Assembly (NCBI RefSeq): GCF_002929505.1
Contig: NZ_PJJL01000067.1
Location: forward strand, 62,001 to 126,000
Source: Cryobacterium sp. Y57
GTDB taxonomy: Bacteria > Actinomycetota > Actinomycetes > Actinomycetales > Microbacteriaceae
DNA: 64,000 nt
Direction of reading: 5' to 3'
Numbering within the stretch: position 1 is the stretch's first letter; each line of letters begins with the position of its first letter. The notes beneath the pieces are model-generated. The model was given only the letters and a program-made list of their open reading frames with translations. It did no database searches and was not told the DNA's origin. This document shows, one piece after another, positions 45,399 through 54,483 of this stretch. A program made the translations under genes and the position numbers.

Positions 45399-47141
45399 TC
45401 AGGCTTCGATCCTCGCGACGACGGCGTGCACGGGCACGGCGTCGCCTTCCGCCACGAGGAGTCCGACGAGCGTCCCGGAGCGGTGCGCGACGACGGTCGA
45501 TTCCATCTTCATGGCCTCGAGCACGAGCAGCGCCTCGCCTTCGGCCACCGTTGCGCCGGCCTCGACGAGCCACTTCACGACGGTGCCGCTCATGGTGGAG
45601 CGCAGTTCGGCCGGGTCGGCTTCCTGGTCGGCTTCCGGGATCGACGTCACCACGGCAGTAGCGCCGCCCGGCGCGAGGCCGCCGAGCAGGTTCTCTGGCA
45701 GACCCAGGGCCACCCGTCGCCCGTCGAGTTCTATCGTGATGGTTCGGCGGCTCACCGCCGGAACGGCTGGGATGAGTGAGGAATCAGCGGCGAGCTGCTC
45801 GGCGAACTCTGTTTCAATCCAGCTGGTGTACACGCCAAGCCGGTCGGGCCCGGTGAACGAGGGAAGGTCAACGACCGCACGGTGGAACCCGAGCACGGTC
45901 GGGAGGCCCACGATCTCAAACTCGGCGAGCGCCCGGCGGGCACGTCGCAGGGCCTGCGGCCGGTCAGCGCCGGTGACGATGAGCTTGGCGAGCAGCGAAT
46001 CGAATTGCGGGGCAACAGCATCACCGGAACGGATGCCGGCATCCACCCGGATTCCCGGCCCGGTCGGCACGGTGAACGTCGTCACGGTCCCGGGTGAGGG
46101 CAGAAATCCACGGCCAGGGTCTTCGGCGTTGATGCGGAATTCAAACGAGTGGCCGCGCGACACCGGATCCTCCGACACCGGCAGCCCGTCTCCGGCAGCG
46201 ATTGCCAGCTGGGCCAGTACGAGGTCGACGCCGGAGGTCTCTTCGGTGATCGGATGCTCCACCTGCAGGCGGGTGTTGACCTCGAGAAAGGAGAGACTGC
46301 CGTCGTCGGCCAACAGGTACTCCACGGTGCCGGCGCCGACATAGCCGGCCTCCCGGCAGATCGCCTTCGCCGAGGTGTAGATGAGATCGCGCTGGTCTGC
46401 GGTGAGAAAAGGGGCCGGTGCCTCCTCGACGAGTTTCTGGTTGCGGCGTTGCAGGGAGCAGTCGCGGGTGCCGACGACGATCACGTTGCCGTTCCCGTCG
46501 GCCAGAATCTGGGCTTCGACGTGCCGGGGCTGGTGCAGAAAGCGTTCGACGTAGCATTCGCCGCGGCCGAAGGCGGCAACACTCTCGCGCACTGCCGAGT
46601 CGAACGATTCCTCGATGGCGTCGAGTTCCCAGACCACCTTCATGCCGCGGCCTCCGCCGCCGAACGCTGCTTTGATGGCGACCGGAAGCCCGTGTTCCTC
46701 GGCGAAGGCACGCACCTGGGCTGCGCTGTCGACGGTGCCGTCCGAGCCGGGCACGAGCGGAGCGCCAACACGCACGGCGATCTCGCGGGCCGACACCTTG
46801 TTGCCGAGCATTCGGATGCTTTCCGGGCTCGGACCGATCCAGGTCAGGCCGGCGTCCTGCACGGCCTGGGCGAAGTCGGCATTCTCGGAGAGAAAGCCGT
46901 AGCCGGGGTGCACCGCGTCGGCGCCGGCCCGGCGGGCGATGGCCAGCAGTTTCGGCACGTTGAGATAGGTGTCGGCCGGGCTGTTGCCGCCCAGCGCATA
47001 GGCCTCCGTGGCCAGGCCAACGTGGAGAGCGTCGGCGTCGACATCGGCGTAGACGGCCACCGAGTCGAGTCCGGCGTCTGAGCAGCCACGAATGATGCGC
47101 ACGGCGATTTCGCCGCGGTTGGCGATGAGTACTTTGTGCAC
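45399..47141 (-). CDS. Biotin carboxylase-BCCP fusion of the Pxp locus
   Basis: The biotin carboxylase part shows '[20 protein letters not shown]', '[18 protein letters not shown]', '[20 protein letters not shown]' and '[13 protein letters not shown]'. The C-terminal biotinyl domain has '[11 protein letters not shown]', so BirA should load biotin on its Lys. It resembles the housekeeping alpha subunit at 25092 but is encoded next to a KipI-KipA fusion, a homologue of the carboxyltransferase part of urea carboxylase. The two could form a carboxylase for an amide substrate such as 5-oxoproline (inference). Gap to the KipI-KipA gene is 3 bp. Confidence 0.92.
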   Translation of the reverse strand: MHKVLIANRGEIAVRIIRGCSDAGLDSVAVYADVDADALHVGLATEAYALGGNSPADTYLNVPKLLAIARRAGADAVHPGYGFLSENADFAQAVQDAGLTWIGPSPESIRMLGNKVSAREIAVRVGAPLVPGSDGTVDSAAQVRAFAEEHGLPVAIKAAFGGGGRGMKVVWELDAIEESFDSAVRESVAAFGRGECYVERFLHQPRHVEAQILADGNGNVIVVGTRDCSLQRRNQKLVEEAPAPFLTADQRDLIYTSAKAICREAGYVGAGTVEYLLADDGSLSFLEVNTRLQVEHPITEETSGVDLVLAQLAIAAGDGLPVSEDPVSRGHSFEFRINAEDPGRGFLPSPGTVTTFTVPTGPGIRVDAGIRSGDAVAPQFDSLLAKLIVTGADRPQALRRARRALAEFEIVGLPTVLGFHRAVVDLPSFTGPDRLGVYTSWIETEFAEQLAADSSLIPAVPAVSRRTITIELDGRRVALGLPENLLGGLAPGGATAVVTSIPEADQEADPAELRSTMSGTVVKWLVEAGATVAEGEALLVLEAMKMESTVVAHRSGTLVGLLVAEGDAVPVHAVVARIEA

Positions 47142-47144
47142 GGT

Positions 47145-48710
47145 TCAGCTTTCGTTCAGGGTTTCAGGGGTGATGGCGAGAAAGCGGATGCGTGCGCCGG
47201 TGCCGAGTTGAGCCGCCTTGTCCAGGTCGGTATGCAGCACCACGCCGAGTACCGGGTAGCCGCCGGTGACCGGGTGGTCGGCGAGGAACAACACCGGAAG
47301 GCCCGAGGCGGGCAGCTGGATGGCGCCGGAGACGGTGCCCTCGCTCGGCAGTTCGCCGCCGCGCACGCGTTCGAGGGCTGGCCCGTTGAGGCGCAGACCG
47401 ATGCGGTTGGACTGCGCGGTGACGGCCCAGAGGATACGGTCGAAATCAGCGAGCGTGTCGGCGCTGAACCAGTCGGCGCGGGGGCCGGGGATGTAGCGCA
47501 GCACGGTCACCGCGGCCGGCGCGTCGACCGCGGGTTCAGCGGCACCGACCACGCTCGTTGGCGGCGCCGGCAGCACGCGCAGTGGGGTGCCGGCTTGGAG
47601 CGGCGCCGGCCCGATGCCCGACATCGAGTCGCTCGAGCGGCTGCCGAGCACGAGCGGCAGGTCGAAGCCGCCGCGCACGGCGACATAGCTGCGCACGCCC
47701 GACACGGGGGCGTCGAGGGTCAGCCGTTCGCCGACGTGCAGCGCGAACGGCGCGTCGGTGGGCACGACGCGGGCGGCGGCATCCGTTCTGTCGATCGTGA
47801 TGAGAACGGATGCCCCCGCTACCGCGAGAACCTGCTCGGTGCGCGCGTCGAGCACGAGGCCGCCGAGGGCGTTTTCGAGTACGGCGGCGGAGGCGCGGTT
47901 ACCGACCAGCCGGTTGGTACGGCGCAGGGCTCCGCGGTCGAGGGCGCCGGCGCCGGCCACGCCGAGGTGGGCCAGGCCCGGGCGGCCGAGATCCTGCACG
48001 GTGGTCTGCGGCCCGGGTTGTATGACGACGAGGTCGGCCGGGAGGTCGACGACGTCGGTCCCGATGGCCGTCGGCGCGGCGCGCACGAACTCACGCACGG
48101 CGCGAAACTGTACCCGACTGCCGGGTTGGATGAGGGCCGGCTGGTCGCGGTCGAGGTTCCACAGGGCAGCATCGGTGCGGCCGATCAGCTGCCAGCCACC
48201 GGGAGTGACCCGCGGATAGACCGCCGAGTAGGCGTCGGCGAGCGCCACCGAACCGGCCGGCACGGCCCCCCGCGGAGTGCTGCGTCGGGCGACCCGCAGG
48301 CGGTCGTCGCCGACGAGGTACGCGAAGCCGGGGGCGAAACCGCCGAACGCTGCGGTCCACAGCTGCCCGGTGTGCGCCGCGATCACGCCGTCGGGGCCGA
48401 GGCCGGTGAGTTCGCCGACTTCGTCGAGATCGTCCCCGTCGTAGATGACGTCGATGGTCACGAGCCCCTCGTGCGCGCTGGCGACCGTGTACGGTTCGAT
48501 CGCGCGCAGCAGCTGTGCAAAGCCGCGCGCGGATGCCGTCGAGTCGGCCGTCACCAGCACGGTTTCGGCCGCGGCGACGAGGTCCACCTGGCCGGGCAGT
48601 GGATACTCGCGCAGTGCTTCGTAGAGCCCGAGCACCTCGCTGAGGTTGCCGAGCTGCACGAGCACGGCCCGGTCGCCGACCGGACGGATGGATCGAATAC
48701 GGGTGGGCAT
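47145..48710 (-). CDS. KipI-KipA fusion, 5-oxoprolinase subunits B and C
   Basis: Residues 1-215 are KipI/PxpB: 'AAFGGFAPGFAYLVGD', 'RSTPRGAVPAGSVALADAYS' and 'YPRVTPGGWQLIGRTD'. Residues about 225-521 are KipA/PxpC: 'VIQPGPQTTVQDLGRPGLAH', 'LGVAGAGALDRGALRRTNRL' and 'YVAVRGGFDLPLVLGSRS', ending 'VLGVVLHTDLDKAAQLG'. PxpABC cleaves 5-oxoproline with ATP in bacteria. KipI and KipA are usually two proteins; a natural fusion is common in actinobacteria. It sits 3 bp after pxpA. Confidence 0.9.
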   Translation of the reverse strand: MPTRIRSIRPVGDRAVLVQLGNLSEVLGLYEALREYPLPGQVDLVAAAETVLVTADSTASARGFAQLLRAIEPYTVASAHEGLVTIDVIYDGDDLDEVGELTGLGPDGVIAAHTGQLWTAAFGGFAPGFAYLVGDDRLRVARRSTPRGAVPAGSVALADAYSAVYPRVTPGGWQLIGRTDAALWNLDRDQPALIQPGSRVQFRAVREFVRAAPTAIGTDVVDLPADLVVIQPGPQTTVQDLGRPGLAHLGVAGAGALDRGALRRTNRLVGNRASAAVLENALGGLVLDARTEQVLAVAGASVLITIDRTDAAARVVPTDAPFALHVGERLTLDAPVSGVRSYVAVRGGFDLPLVLGSRSSDSMSGIGPAPLQAGTPLRVLPAPPTSVVGAAEPAVDAPAAVTVLRYIPGPRADWFSADTLADFDRILWAVTAQSNRIGLRLNGPALERVRGGELPSEGTVSGAIQLPASGLPVLFLADHPVTGGYPVLGVVLHTDLDKAAQLGTGARIRFLAITPETLNES

Positions 48711-48713
48711 CCG

Positions 48714-49472
48714 CTACACGAAACTAGCGGTGGAGACGCCGGCACCCAGCAGAGCGGAACGCACCGCCGCGGCGAGGCGCACCGCGTCAGGGGTGTCGCC
48801 GTGCAGGCAGATGCTCGCTGCAGGCACGGCGATGACCGAGCCGTCGATGGCGACCACAGTGCCGTCGAGGGCGAGGCGCACGACCTGTGCGGTCACCGCC
48901 TCGACCGAGTGCAGCACGGCTCCCGGCAGCGTGCGCGACACGAGACTGCCATCGGGGTTGTAGGCGCGGTCGGCGAAGGCCTCGGACACGGTGCGCAGGC
49001 CGGCGGCCCGGGCGAGGCGTTCGATGTCGCTGTTGGGCAGCACCATCAGCGGTAGCGTCGGGTCGACGGCGAGCACCGCGTCGACCACGGCCTGCGCCTG
49101 CACCGGGTGGTGAGCGATGGTGTTGTAGAGGGCGCCGTGCGGTTTCACGTAACGCACCGCGGTACCGGCGACGCGCGCGAGGGCCTGCACGGCGCCGATC
49201 TGGTAGATCACATCGTTGCTGAGTTCGGCTGCATCCATCTCGATGAAACGGCGGCCGAAGCCGGCCAGATCGCGGTAACCGGGGTGTGCGCCTATCGTCA
49301 CGCCGGCCGCGGCGGCCGCGGCGCAGGTCGCTCGAATAGTCGTGGGATCGCCGGCGTGGAACCCGCCGGCCACGTTGACGCTCGTGACCGAGGCGATGAT
49401 GGCGGCGTCGTCGCCGAAGGTCCAGTTGCCGAAGGACTCTCCGACGTCGCTGTTCAAATCGATGGTTGCCAT
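48714..49472 (-). CDS. pxpA: 5-oxoprolinase subunit A (LamB/YcsF family)
   Basis: The 252-residue protein matches the family throughout: '[19 protein letters not shown]', '[20 protein letters not shown]', '[15 protein letters not shown]' and '[17 protein letters not shown]', plus '[15 protein letters not shown]'. PxpA is the hydrolase-like subunit of ATP-dependent 5-oxoprolinase, which returns 5-oxoproline to glutamate. It lies 4 bp after the DUF2891 gene and 3 bp before the KipI-KipA gene, so it is inside one operon. Confidence 0.94.
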   Translation of the reverse strand: MATIDLNSDVGESFGNWTFGDDAAIIASVTSVNVAGGFHAGDPTTIRATCAAAAAAGVTIGAHPGYRDLAGFGRRFIEMDAAELSNDVIYQIGAVQALARVAGTAVRYVKPHGALYNTIAHHPVQAQAVVDAVLAVDPTLPLMVLPNSDIERLARAAGLRTVSEAFADRAYNPDGSLVSRTLPGAVLHSVEAVTAQVVRLALDGTVVAIDGSVIAVPAASICLHGDTPDAVRLAAAVRSALLGAGVSTASFV

Positions 49473-49476
49473 GGTT

Positions 49477-50550
49477 CTATGCTGCCGTATCGGTCGGGTG
49501 CTTCAGTGCGGATGCCGATAACAGCGCATCCCAGGCGAAGGTTGCAAGCCAGTGCGAGGACATGAACTCCGGCGCCACTGCGGCTGCGAGTCCGGCCCGA
49601 AGCAGGGGGTCCCTGGCGGCGTCCAGGGCCGCCACTGCCGGTGCCGACTCCGGCGTCTGGCCCAGCGCCGCGAGAATGCGCGTCACCTGTCCGGCGCGGG
49701 AGAGGTTCAGTCCGTGCAGGTGCACGAGATATCCGTCGGTCTCGTCGGTGACCCCAAACGGGCGCACGATGCGCGAATCGGCCGTCAGGCGGGGCAGGAA
49801 CGATGCGAACCAGGCGACGAATTGCTCGGGCGCAAGTACGCGGCGCAGCAGATCGGCCTCGCTCAGCCCGGCGGAGAGAAAGTCCTGGCCGCTCATTTCC
49901 CAGTCACCGGGCCAGTCGGCATCCGCGTGGAACCAGGTGAGTGCCGCGGTTTCGCAGGCGAGCGCAGCGTCGGCGCGGTCGAGGGTTCGAAAAGCGTCGA
50001 TCATCAGGCCGAGCCCGAACGCCGAGTTGGTGTGCAGACCGTGCCGCACCGGCCATTGGGCTTTTCCCACCCAGGCCATGAACAGTTCGGCCACGATGTC
50101 GACGATCGGATTGAGAGCGGATGCCCACCCACGAATCTCGGCATCGGTCGACGCCGCGCAGGTGGCCGCAAGCCGGACCAGCCAGGCCCAGCCGTATGGT
50201 CGTTCCCAACTGGGGTTGGCGAGCAGATACGCGCCCTCGACGCGCAGCTTCTCGGCCGTGAGGTTGGCACCGATCGCCTGACGGAGGGCGGTGTTCCGCT
50301 CGCTGTCCAGGCCGTGCTCGAGCAGCATCACGCCCAGGGCGTGCATGTGCACGCAGGAGTGCCAGTCGAAGGAGGTGTAGAAGACCGGGTGAATCTGCTC
50401 GGGCGTTGGTCGGTCATCCGCTGAATGCGTCGTGTGGTGGGCTGAGTGCGGATACGGCCTGGTCAGATTGTCGAGGACGACGTCGGCGTACGTCGGGGCC
50501 AGCCCGCTCAGTAGCGCGGGTAAGTCGAGAACGGTTGGTGCGTCGGGCAT
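49477..50550 (-). CDS. DUF2891-family protein
   Basis: The 357-residue protein has '[20 protein letters not shown]', '[20 protein letters not shown]', '[19 protein letters not shown]' and '[16 protein letters not shown]', which fit DUF2891, an all-helical family of unknown function. The H-x-C-x-H-x-H cluster in the first motif could hold a metal. GTGGAG lies 5-6 nt before ATG 50550; the open frame to 50859 overlaps the upstream gene. Its place directly before pxpA suggests a role in the same pathway, for example on the substrate before or after 5-oxoproline (inference). Confidence 0.8.
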   Translation of the reverse strand: MPDAPTVLDLPALLSGLAPTYADVVLDNLTRPYPHSAHHTTHSADDRPTPEQIHPVFYTSFDWHSCVHMHALGVMLLEHGLDSERNTALRQAIGANLTAEKLRVEGAYLLANPSWERPYGWAWLVRLAATCAASTDAEIRGWASALNPIVDIVAELFMAWVGKAQWPVRHGLHTNSAFGLGLMIDAFRTLDRADAALACETAALTWFHADADWPGDWEMSGQDFLSAGLSEADLLRRVLAPEQFVAWFASFLPRLTADSRIVRPFGVTDETDGYLVHLHGLNLSRAGQVTRILAALGQTPESAPAVAALDAARDPLLRAGLAAAVAPEFMSSHWLATFAWDALLSASALKHPTDTAA

Positions 50551-50588
50551 GGTGCTCCACTTCGTTGTGCGGTTGAGAAAGCGAGAAA

Positions 50589-50786
50589 CTAGATCAGGGC
50601 AACGGTGACGCCGGGCAGCATGCCGATGGCGTAGACGGCGGCCGGGTTGCCGTTGAAGATCTGCACCCCTACGGGCCAGCCGATCGCGGCGGTCATGATC
50701 GGTAATGCCGCGAAGCCATTGCCCATCAGTACCGAGAACAGGAATATACCCACGATGATCAGGAACACACCAATCAGTATGAGCAT
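50589..50786 (-). CDS. 65-residue two-TM membrane protein at the head of the Pxp operon
   Basis: The ORF begins 'MLILIGVFLIIVGIFLFSVL' and continues 'GFAALPIMTAAIGWPVGVQI', giving two hydrophobic segments and a short tail. GGGAG lies 5 nt before ATG 50786, which decides the start over 50840. It is the first gene after the promoter at 50892-50921. I do not recognise it; a small transporter partner or assembly factor is possible. Confidence 0.65.
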   Translation of the reverse strand: MLILIGVFLIIVGIFLFSVLMGNGFAALPIMTAAIGWPVGVQIFNGNPAAVYAIGMLPGVTVALI

Positions 50787-50891
50787 ATTTCTCCCAGTAG
50801 CGCCCACGTGCCCGGGTACGCCAAACACACCCGTGATCACCGGGGGTATTGCTCGCCATGTCGAAGCGGATGCCCGATCAGCGTTTTGCAG

Positions 50892-50921
50892 AGCCTACCG
50901 AATTGTTCAACAATCCTACAA
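50892..50921 (-). promoter_or_regulatory. Predicted promoter of the Pxp operon
   Basis: Read on the minus strand: TTGTAG (50921-50916), an 18-bp spacer and TAGGCT (50897-50892), about 105 bp before ATG 50786. The operator lies in the spacer exactly as at 42585-42613. Confidence 0.6.
50902..50914. promoter_or_regulatory. GntR-type operator, site B
   Basis: ATTGTTCAACAAT on the plus strand reads ATTGTTGAACAAT on the minus strand, identical to site A at 42593-42605 including the preceding GG. It covers the spacer of the Pxp operon promoter. Confidence 0.7.
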
Positions 50922-51051
50922 GCTTGGGCCGTAACTTCGTCTGGCCCCGCTCGCTCGATCGCGTCAAATCTAAGAGAATTCTCACGATTGCCTTGGTTCG
51001 GGCTTAGCTGTGGCCGCCACACTAGGGAATGGATTGTCGATGGGAGGCCTC

Positions 51052-51534
51052 ATGAACGCGCGTAACATCTGGGCTCGACCGCTGCTCTGGATCGCCGGCG
51101 CGGGGGTGGGGGCGGTTCTGCTCGTGGCCCTGGCTTCGGTTCTGGCCGATTCGCTCGCGATCGCCGAGCAGCCGGGGCGATCCATCGGCATTCCGGCCGT
51201 GTCTGTGCAGCCGAGCGGGGCATCCACTGGGGCGGCGACACCGGATTCAACGCCGAGCGCCGAACCGACGAGCACCGAACCGACGAGCGCCGACCCCACC
51301 GGCACCGATTCCACCGGCACCGACCCAACGGGTACCGACTCGACCGGTACCGACCCGACCGGTACCGACTCGACGGGCACCGAACCGACCGTCCCCACCG
51401 CCGCCCCCGAAGTCGTTCCCGCTCAGGATCCCGTCATCGTGGACGATCATGGCGGTGACAACCCCGATCATGATGACGATATCGGCGTTGACGACTCCGG
51501 CGGAAGCTCCGGTTCGGGCCGCAAAAGCGGCTGA
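51052..51534 (+). CDS. Membrane-anchored Thr/Asp-repeat extracellular protein
   Basis: A signal-anchor helix ('PLLWIAGAGVGAVLLVALAS') is followed by a low-complexity exterior with a degenerate TGTDSTGTDP repeat (about residues 75-110; DNA 51270-51385, 15-bp units) and an acidic Asp/Ser/Gly-rich tail. No enzyme domain is visible. GGAGG lies 4 nt before ATG 51052; ATG 51040 and GTG 51010 are alternatives. The repeat resembles a wall-spanning, possibly glycosylated stalk. It is followed by another secreted acidic repeat protein. Confidence 0.62.
   Translation: MNARNIWARPLLWIAGAGVGAVLLVALASVLADSLAIAEQPGRSIGIPAVSVQPSGASTGAATPDSTPSAEPTSTEPTSADPTGTDSTGTDPTGTDSTGTDPTGTDSTGTEPTVPTAAPEVVPAQDPVIVDDHGGDNPDHDDDIGVDDSGGSSGSGRKSG
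51270..51385 (+). repeat. Tandem 15-bp coding repeat
   Basis: Units of the form CCGACCGGTACCGACTC-like 15-mers encode PTGTD/STGTD about seven to eight times. Copy number could vary by slippage. Confidence 0.65.
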
Positions 51535-51664
51535 TCCTTATGCATGAGAGCGCTCTCATGCAGTTCTCGTGCCGGTCTTATCGGCGTGCGGTTGATTGAT
51601 CCCGTGGAGATCGACACCACGAAATCAATCCGCCGCTTACCCGGTGCAGACGAAAGGCCACCCC

Positions 51665-52171
51665 ATGTTCCAGATGAAGAAGAAGCACACCATCACCCTC
51701 GCAACCCTCGGCCTCGCCGGGTTGATGTCGGTCGGCGTGATCGCCGCCCAGGCGAACACCGCCCCGAACGTCGTAGCGCCCACCAGCACGTCGAGCAGCA
51801 GCCCCGCCGCTACCGGTACGCCCGATGCCCCCGACGACAGTGACGGGCGCGTCGGCAGCGGCAACGGTATCGACGATCAGTTCGATGATGCGACCAGTAA
51901 CGATGTGAACGACGCCCCCGACGACAGCGACGCACGCCTTGGCTCCGGCCATGGCGCCGACGACGTGAACGACGCCCCGGACGACAGCGACGGACGAGTC
52001 GACAGCAACTCCGGCTCCGGCAACGCGGTCACGGTCGACGACTCCAGCAACTCAGGCGGCGGTAGTGATTCCGGACACGATGACTACAACGACAACAGCA
52101 ATTCTAGAAGTGACGACTCGGGCCACGAGGACAGCGGCGACGACTCGGGCCACGGCAACGACCACGAATAA
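51665..52171 (+). CDS. Secreted Asp/Ser-rich acidic repeat protein
   Basis: A signal peptide ('ITLATLGLAGLMSVGVIAAQ', cut near A-N-T) leads to a very acidic protein. It holds three copies of D-A-P-D-D-S-D-[GA]-R-[VL]-[GD]-S, the second and third preceded by ND, and ends in 'DSGHEDSGDDSGHGNDHE'. It may bind cations, but the spacing is not that of RTX nonapeptides. Start choice: ATG 51665; an ATG at 51674 ('MKKKHTITL') is possible. It converges on the OmpR-type regulator, with which it shares a terminator hairpin. Confidence 0.68.
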   Translation: MFQMKKKHTITLATLGLAGLMSVGVIAAQANTAPNVVAPTSTSSSSPAATGTPDAPDDSDGRVGSGNGIDDQFDDATSNDVNDAPDDSDARLGSGHGADDVNDAPDDSDGRVDSNSGSGNAVTVDDSSNSGGGSDSGHDDYNDNSNSRSDDSGHEDSGDDSGHGNDHE

Positions 52172-52181
52172 CCCGCTCAGC

Positions 52182-52227
52182 CGCGGAATGGGCTGTCGAC
52201 TCAGGTGAGTCGGTAGCCCATTCCGCG
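52182..52227. terminator. Long hairpin overlapping the end of the response regulator gene
   Basis: CGCGGAATGGGCT (52182-52194) pairs with 52215-52227, and inside it CGACTCA (52197-52203) pairs with TGAGTCG (52206-52212), so nearly the whole 46-nt stretch folds. It includes the regulator's stop codon and last eight codons. Confidence 0.8.
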
Positions 52228-52857
52228 TACCGTCTCAATGCGTTCCGCACCGAACTTGGCGCGCAGGTACCCCACATAAACGTCGACGATGTTCGATCCG
52301 GGGTCGAAATCGTAGCCCCAGACCCGGCTGAGCAGCTGTTCCCGGCTCAGCACCTGATCGGCGTGGCGCAGAAATTCTTCGGTGAGCGCGAATTCCCGGG
52401 CCGAGAGATCAACCTGCCGGTTCCCCAGTGTCGCCCGTCGGGTACGCAGGTCGAGTTGCAGCCCGGCGACGCTGAGTACGGTGCTCGTCTCGCGCGGGGC
52501 TTCCGCCATGCGCAGACGCACCCGCGCCAGCAGTTCGTCAAACCGAAACGGTTTCGACATGTAGTCGTTGGCGCCGCCCTCGAGGCTCGCCAGGGTGTCC
52601 TCGGCCGAGTCGCGAGCGGTCAGCACGACCACCGGCAGCTCCGACCCGTCGGCCCGCAGCTGGCGCAGCACCTCGTAGCCGTCGAGTCCAGGCAGCCCGA
52701 TATCCAGAATCAGCAGGTCGAACCCGCCGGTGATGGCGTAGTCGAGGGCGTCTGTTCCGGTGCGCACCACCACGGTGGAGAACCCGGCGGCGACGAGGCC
52801 CTTCTCGATAAAACTGGCGATGCGGTCTTCGTCTTCGGCGATCAGAATGCGGCTCAC
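52201..52857 (-). CDS. OmpR-family response regulator
   Basis: The receiver has 'ILIAEDEDRIASFIEKGL', the phospho-Asp in 'DLLILDIGLPGLDGYEVL', Thr in 'VVVLTARDS' and Lys in 'DYMSKPFRFDELLAR'. The winged-helix DNA domain follows ('VDLSAREFALTEEFLRHAD', 'VLSREQLLSRVWGYDFDPGS', 'IETVRGMGYRLT'). It overlaps the kinase gene that follows on the transcript by four bases. Target genes are unknown; the two acidic exported proteins are next door but convergent. Confidence 0.94.
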   Translation of the reverse strand: MSRILIAEDEDRIASFIEKGLVAAGFSTVVVRTGTDALDYAITGGFDLLILDIGLPGLDGYEVLRQLRADGSELPVVVLTARDSAEDTLASLEGGANDYMSKPFRFDELLARVRLRMAEAPRETSTVLSVAGLQLDLRTRRATLGNRQVDLSAREFALTEEFLRHADQVLSREQLLSRVWGYDFDPGSNIVDVYVGYLRAKFGAERIETVRGMGYRLT

Positions 52858-54317
52858 AAGCGGATGTCCTTCAGGTCGGGTGTCGCAGGCGCCGAGTCGG
52901 CGGGGAGGTCGATGGTGAACGTAGCGCCGCCGCCGGGGGTCGGGGAGATTAGAACGGTCCCGCCGTGCGCCTCGGCGATGGCCGCGACGATGGCCAGGCC
53001 GAGGCCGGAGCCGGCCGGCCCACGTCCGCGAGTTCCTCGCTGAAACCGGTCGAAGATGCGCGGCAGCAGTTCGTCGCTGACGCCCGGGCCGTGATCGCTC
53101 ACCCAGAGCTGCAGGCGCGGCTGGCCGGCGGCATCCAGTGTGAGGGCGCTGCCGAGCTCGATCGCTCCGGTCGGCGCGCCGTGGGTGACCGCGTTGGCGG
53201 CCAGTTGCAGCAGCGCCTGCGTCAGCTTGGCGGCGTCGACGGCCACGACCACGTCGGCCGTCTCCGTGGTGACCCAGCTGTGCGCCGAGAGTGCGCCCGC
53301 GTTCTGGCGCACCCGTTCGACCAGCGCGGCGATATCGGCGGGGTAGCGTTGGGCGAGCGCCGACCGTTCGACCTGTGCCAGAGCGGAGATATCGCGTACG
53401 AGGCCACCCATGCGGTCGAGTTCGTCGATCGCGAGGTCGCGGGTGGCCGCGACATCGGCCGCGCTACTGGAATTCATCAGCTCGAGATGCCCGCGCACGA
53501 TGGTGATCGGCGTCTTCAACTCGTGACCGACATCGTCAAGCAGCTGGCGCTGCCCGGTGAGCGCTCCCTGCAGGCGGTCGAGCATCTCATTCACGGTCGA
53601 GGTCAACGCCGATACGTCATCGTGGCCCACGACGGGGATACGTTCGCTCACATCCGACGCGGTGATGCGCGCGGTCGCTTCGCGCAGGCCACGAATCGGG
53701 CGCAGCAGGCGCCCGGCCACGACCCAGCCGACCAGCCCGACGACCATCAGGGTCGCGAGGCCCACGAAAAGATAGGTGCGGGACGCCTCGGACACCGGCC
53801 GCAGTTCGGCGTTGATATCAAAGGCGGCAATGAACGTGCCCCGCGCCGGATCGCCATCGACGGAGACCGGAACGAAGACGTAACGCAGCAGCCGGCCCGA
53901 CGCAGTAACGGTGCCGAGCACGACCTCGCCCGTGGCCGTTTCCGCCACGCTGCGCGCAACAAGCACATCATCGGCCAGCCGAAAATCGACGGCACGCGGT
54001 TCCAGCGCCGCCACCCCGTCGATGACGGCGAGGGTGCTTTCGTTGGTAGCCGGACGCACTCCGGCGATGACAGCACGCAGCGCGCCGCGCACATCGACGG
54101 CTGCCGAATCTGCGGCGACGATACGCGCGTCGTCAACGGTGTCGGTGAGCACCGCGTCGATCTCGATCAATGTGCGCTCGCGCTGCACCAGGTAGGCGGT
54201 TGTTCCGGCGATCGCCAGTCCGGCCGCGGTCACGAGCAGAATCGCGGCCAGAATGCGCACGCGCACTGACAACGCGGGGCTTCGTCGCCGCGCGCGCACA
54301 CCGATCCGGTCCGACAT
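52854..54317 (-). CDS. Sensor histidine kinase with HAMP domain
   Basis: The order is: a TM near residues 22-44, an extracellular sensor of about 130 residues, a second TM (about 180-203), HAMP ('RPIRGLREATARITASDVSE'), HisKA with 'DDVGHELKTPITIVRGHLEL' (phospho-His) and HATPase with 'QLAANAVTHG' (N-box), 'VSDHGPGVSDE' and 'GSGLGLAIVAAIAEAHGG'. ATG 54317 gives 487 residues; the frame opens further to 54497. It should pair with the adjacent OmpR-family regulator. The stimulus is unknown. Confidence 0.93.
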   Translation of the reverse strand: MSDRIGVRARRRSPALSVRVRILAAILLVTAAGLAIAGTTAYLVQRERTLIEIDAVLTDTVDDARIVAADSAAVDVRGALRAVIAGVRPATNESTLAVIDGVAALEPRAVDFRLADDVLVARSVAETATGEVVLGTVTASGRLLRYVFVPVSVDGDPARGTFIAAFDINAELRPVSEASRTYLFVGLATLMVVGLVGWVVAGRLLRPIRGLREATARITASDVSERIPVVGHDDVSALTSTVNEMLDRLQGALTGQRQLLDDVGHELKTPITIVRGHLELMNSSSAADVAATRDLAIDELDRMGGLVRDISALAQVERSALAQRYPADIAALVERVRQNAGALSAHSWVTTETADVVVAVDAAKLTQALLQLAANAVTHGAPTGAIELGSALTLDAAGQPRLQLWVSDHGPGVSDELLPRIFDRFQRGTRGRGPAGSGLGLAIVAAIAEAHGGTVLISPTPGGGATFTIDLPADSAPATPDLKDIRL

Positions 54318-54483
54318 GAACTCAGTATGGCGGGTGCCGCGGTTGGTCGAGCATCCGAACGAAAGATGCACCCCATGTAGGCTGCGCCCATAAAGGGTAG
54401 ATAACGCGATCACTGCCAAATACTGTATTGATACTGGCGGTAAATCCGTTCGCTGGATGTGATGGATAACTGGAGTGAAGCAC

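Noticed and set aside
47136..49055. 639-codon plus-strand ORF opposite KipI-KipA and pxpA
   Set aside because: It crosses two well-defined minus-strand genes and its translation is Gly/Arg/His/Asp-rich without a domain.
54475..54483. GTG at 54475 as the protease start
   Set aside because: ATG 54484 has a better distance to GGAG; the extra residues add nothing to the signal peptide.
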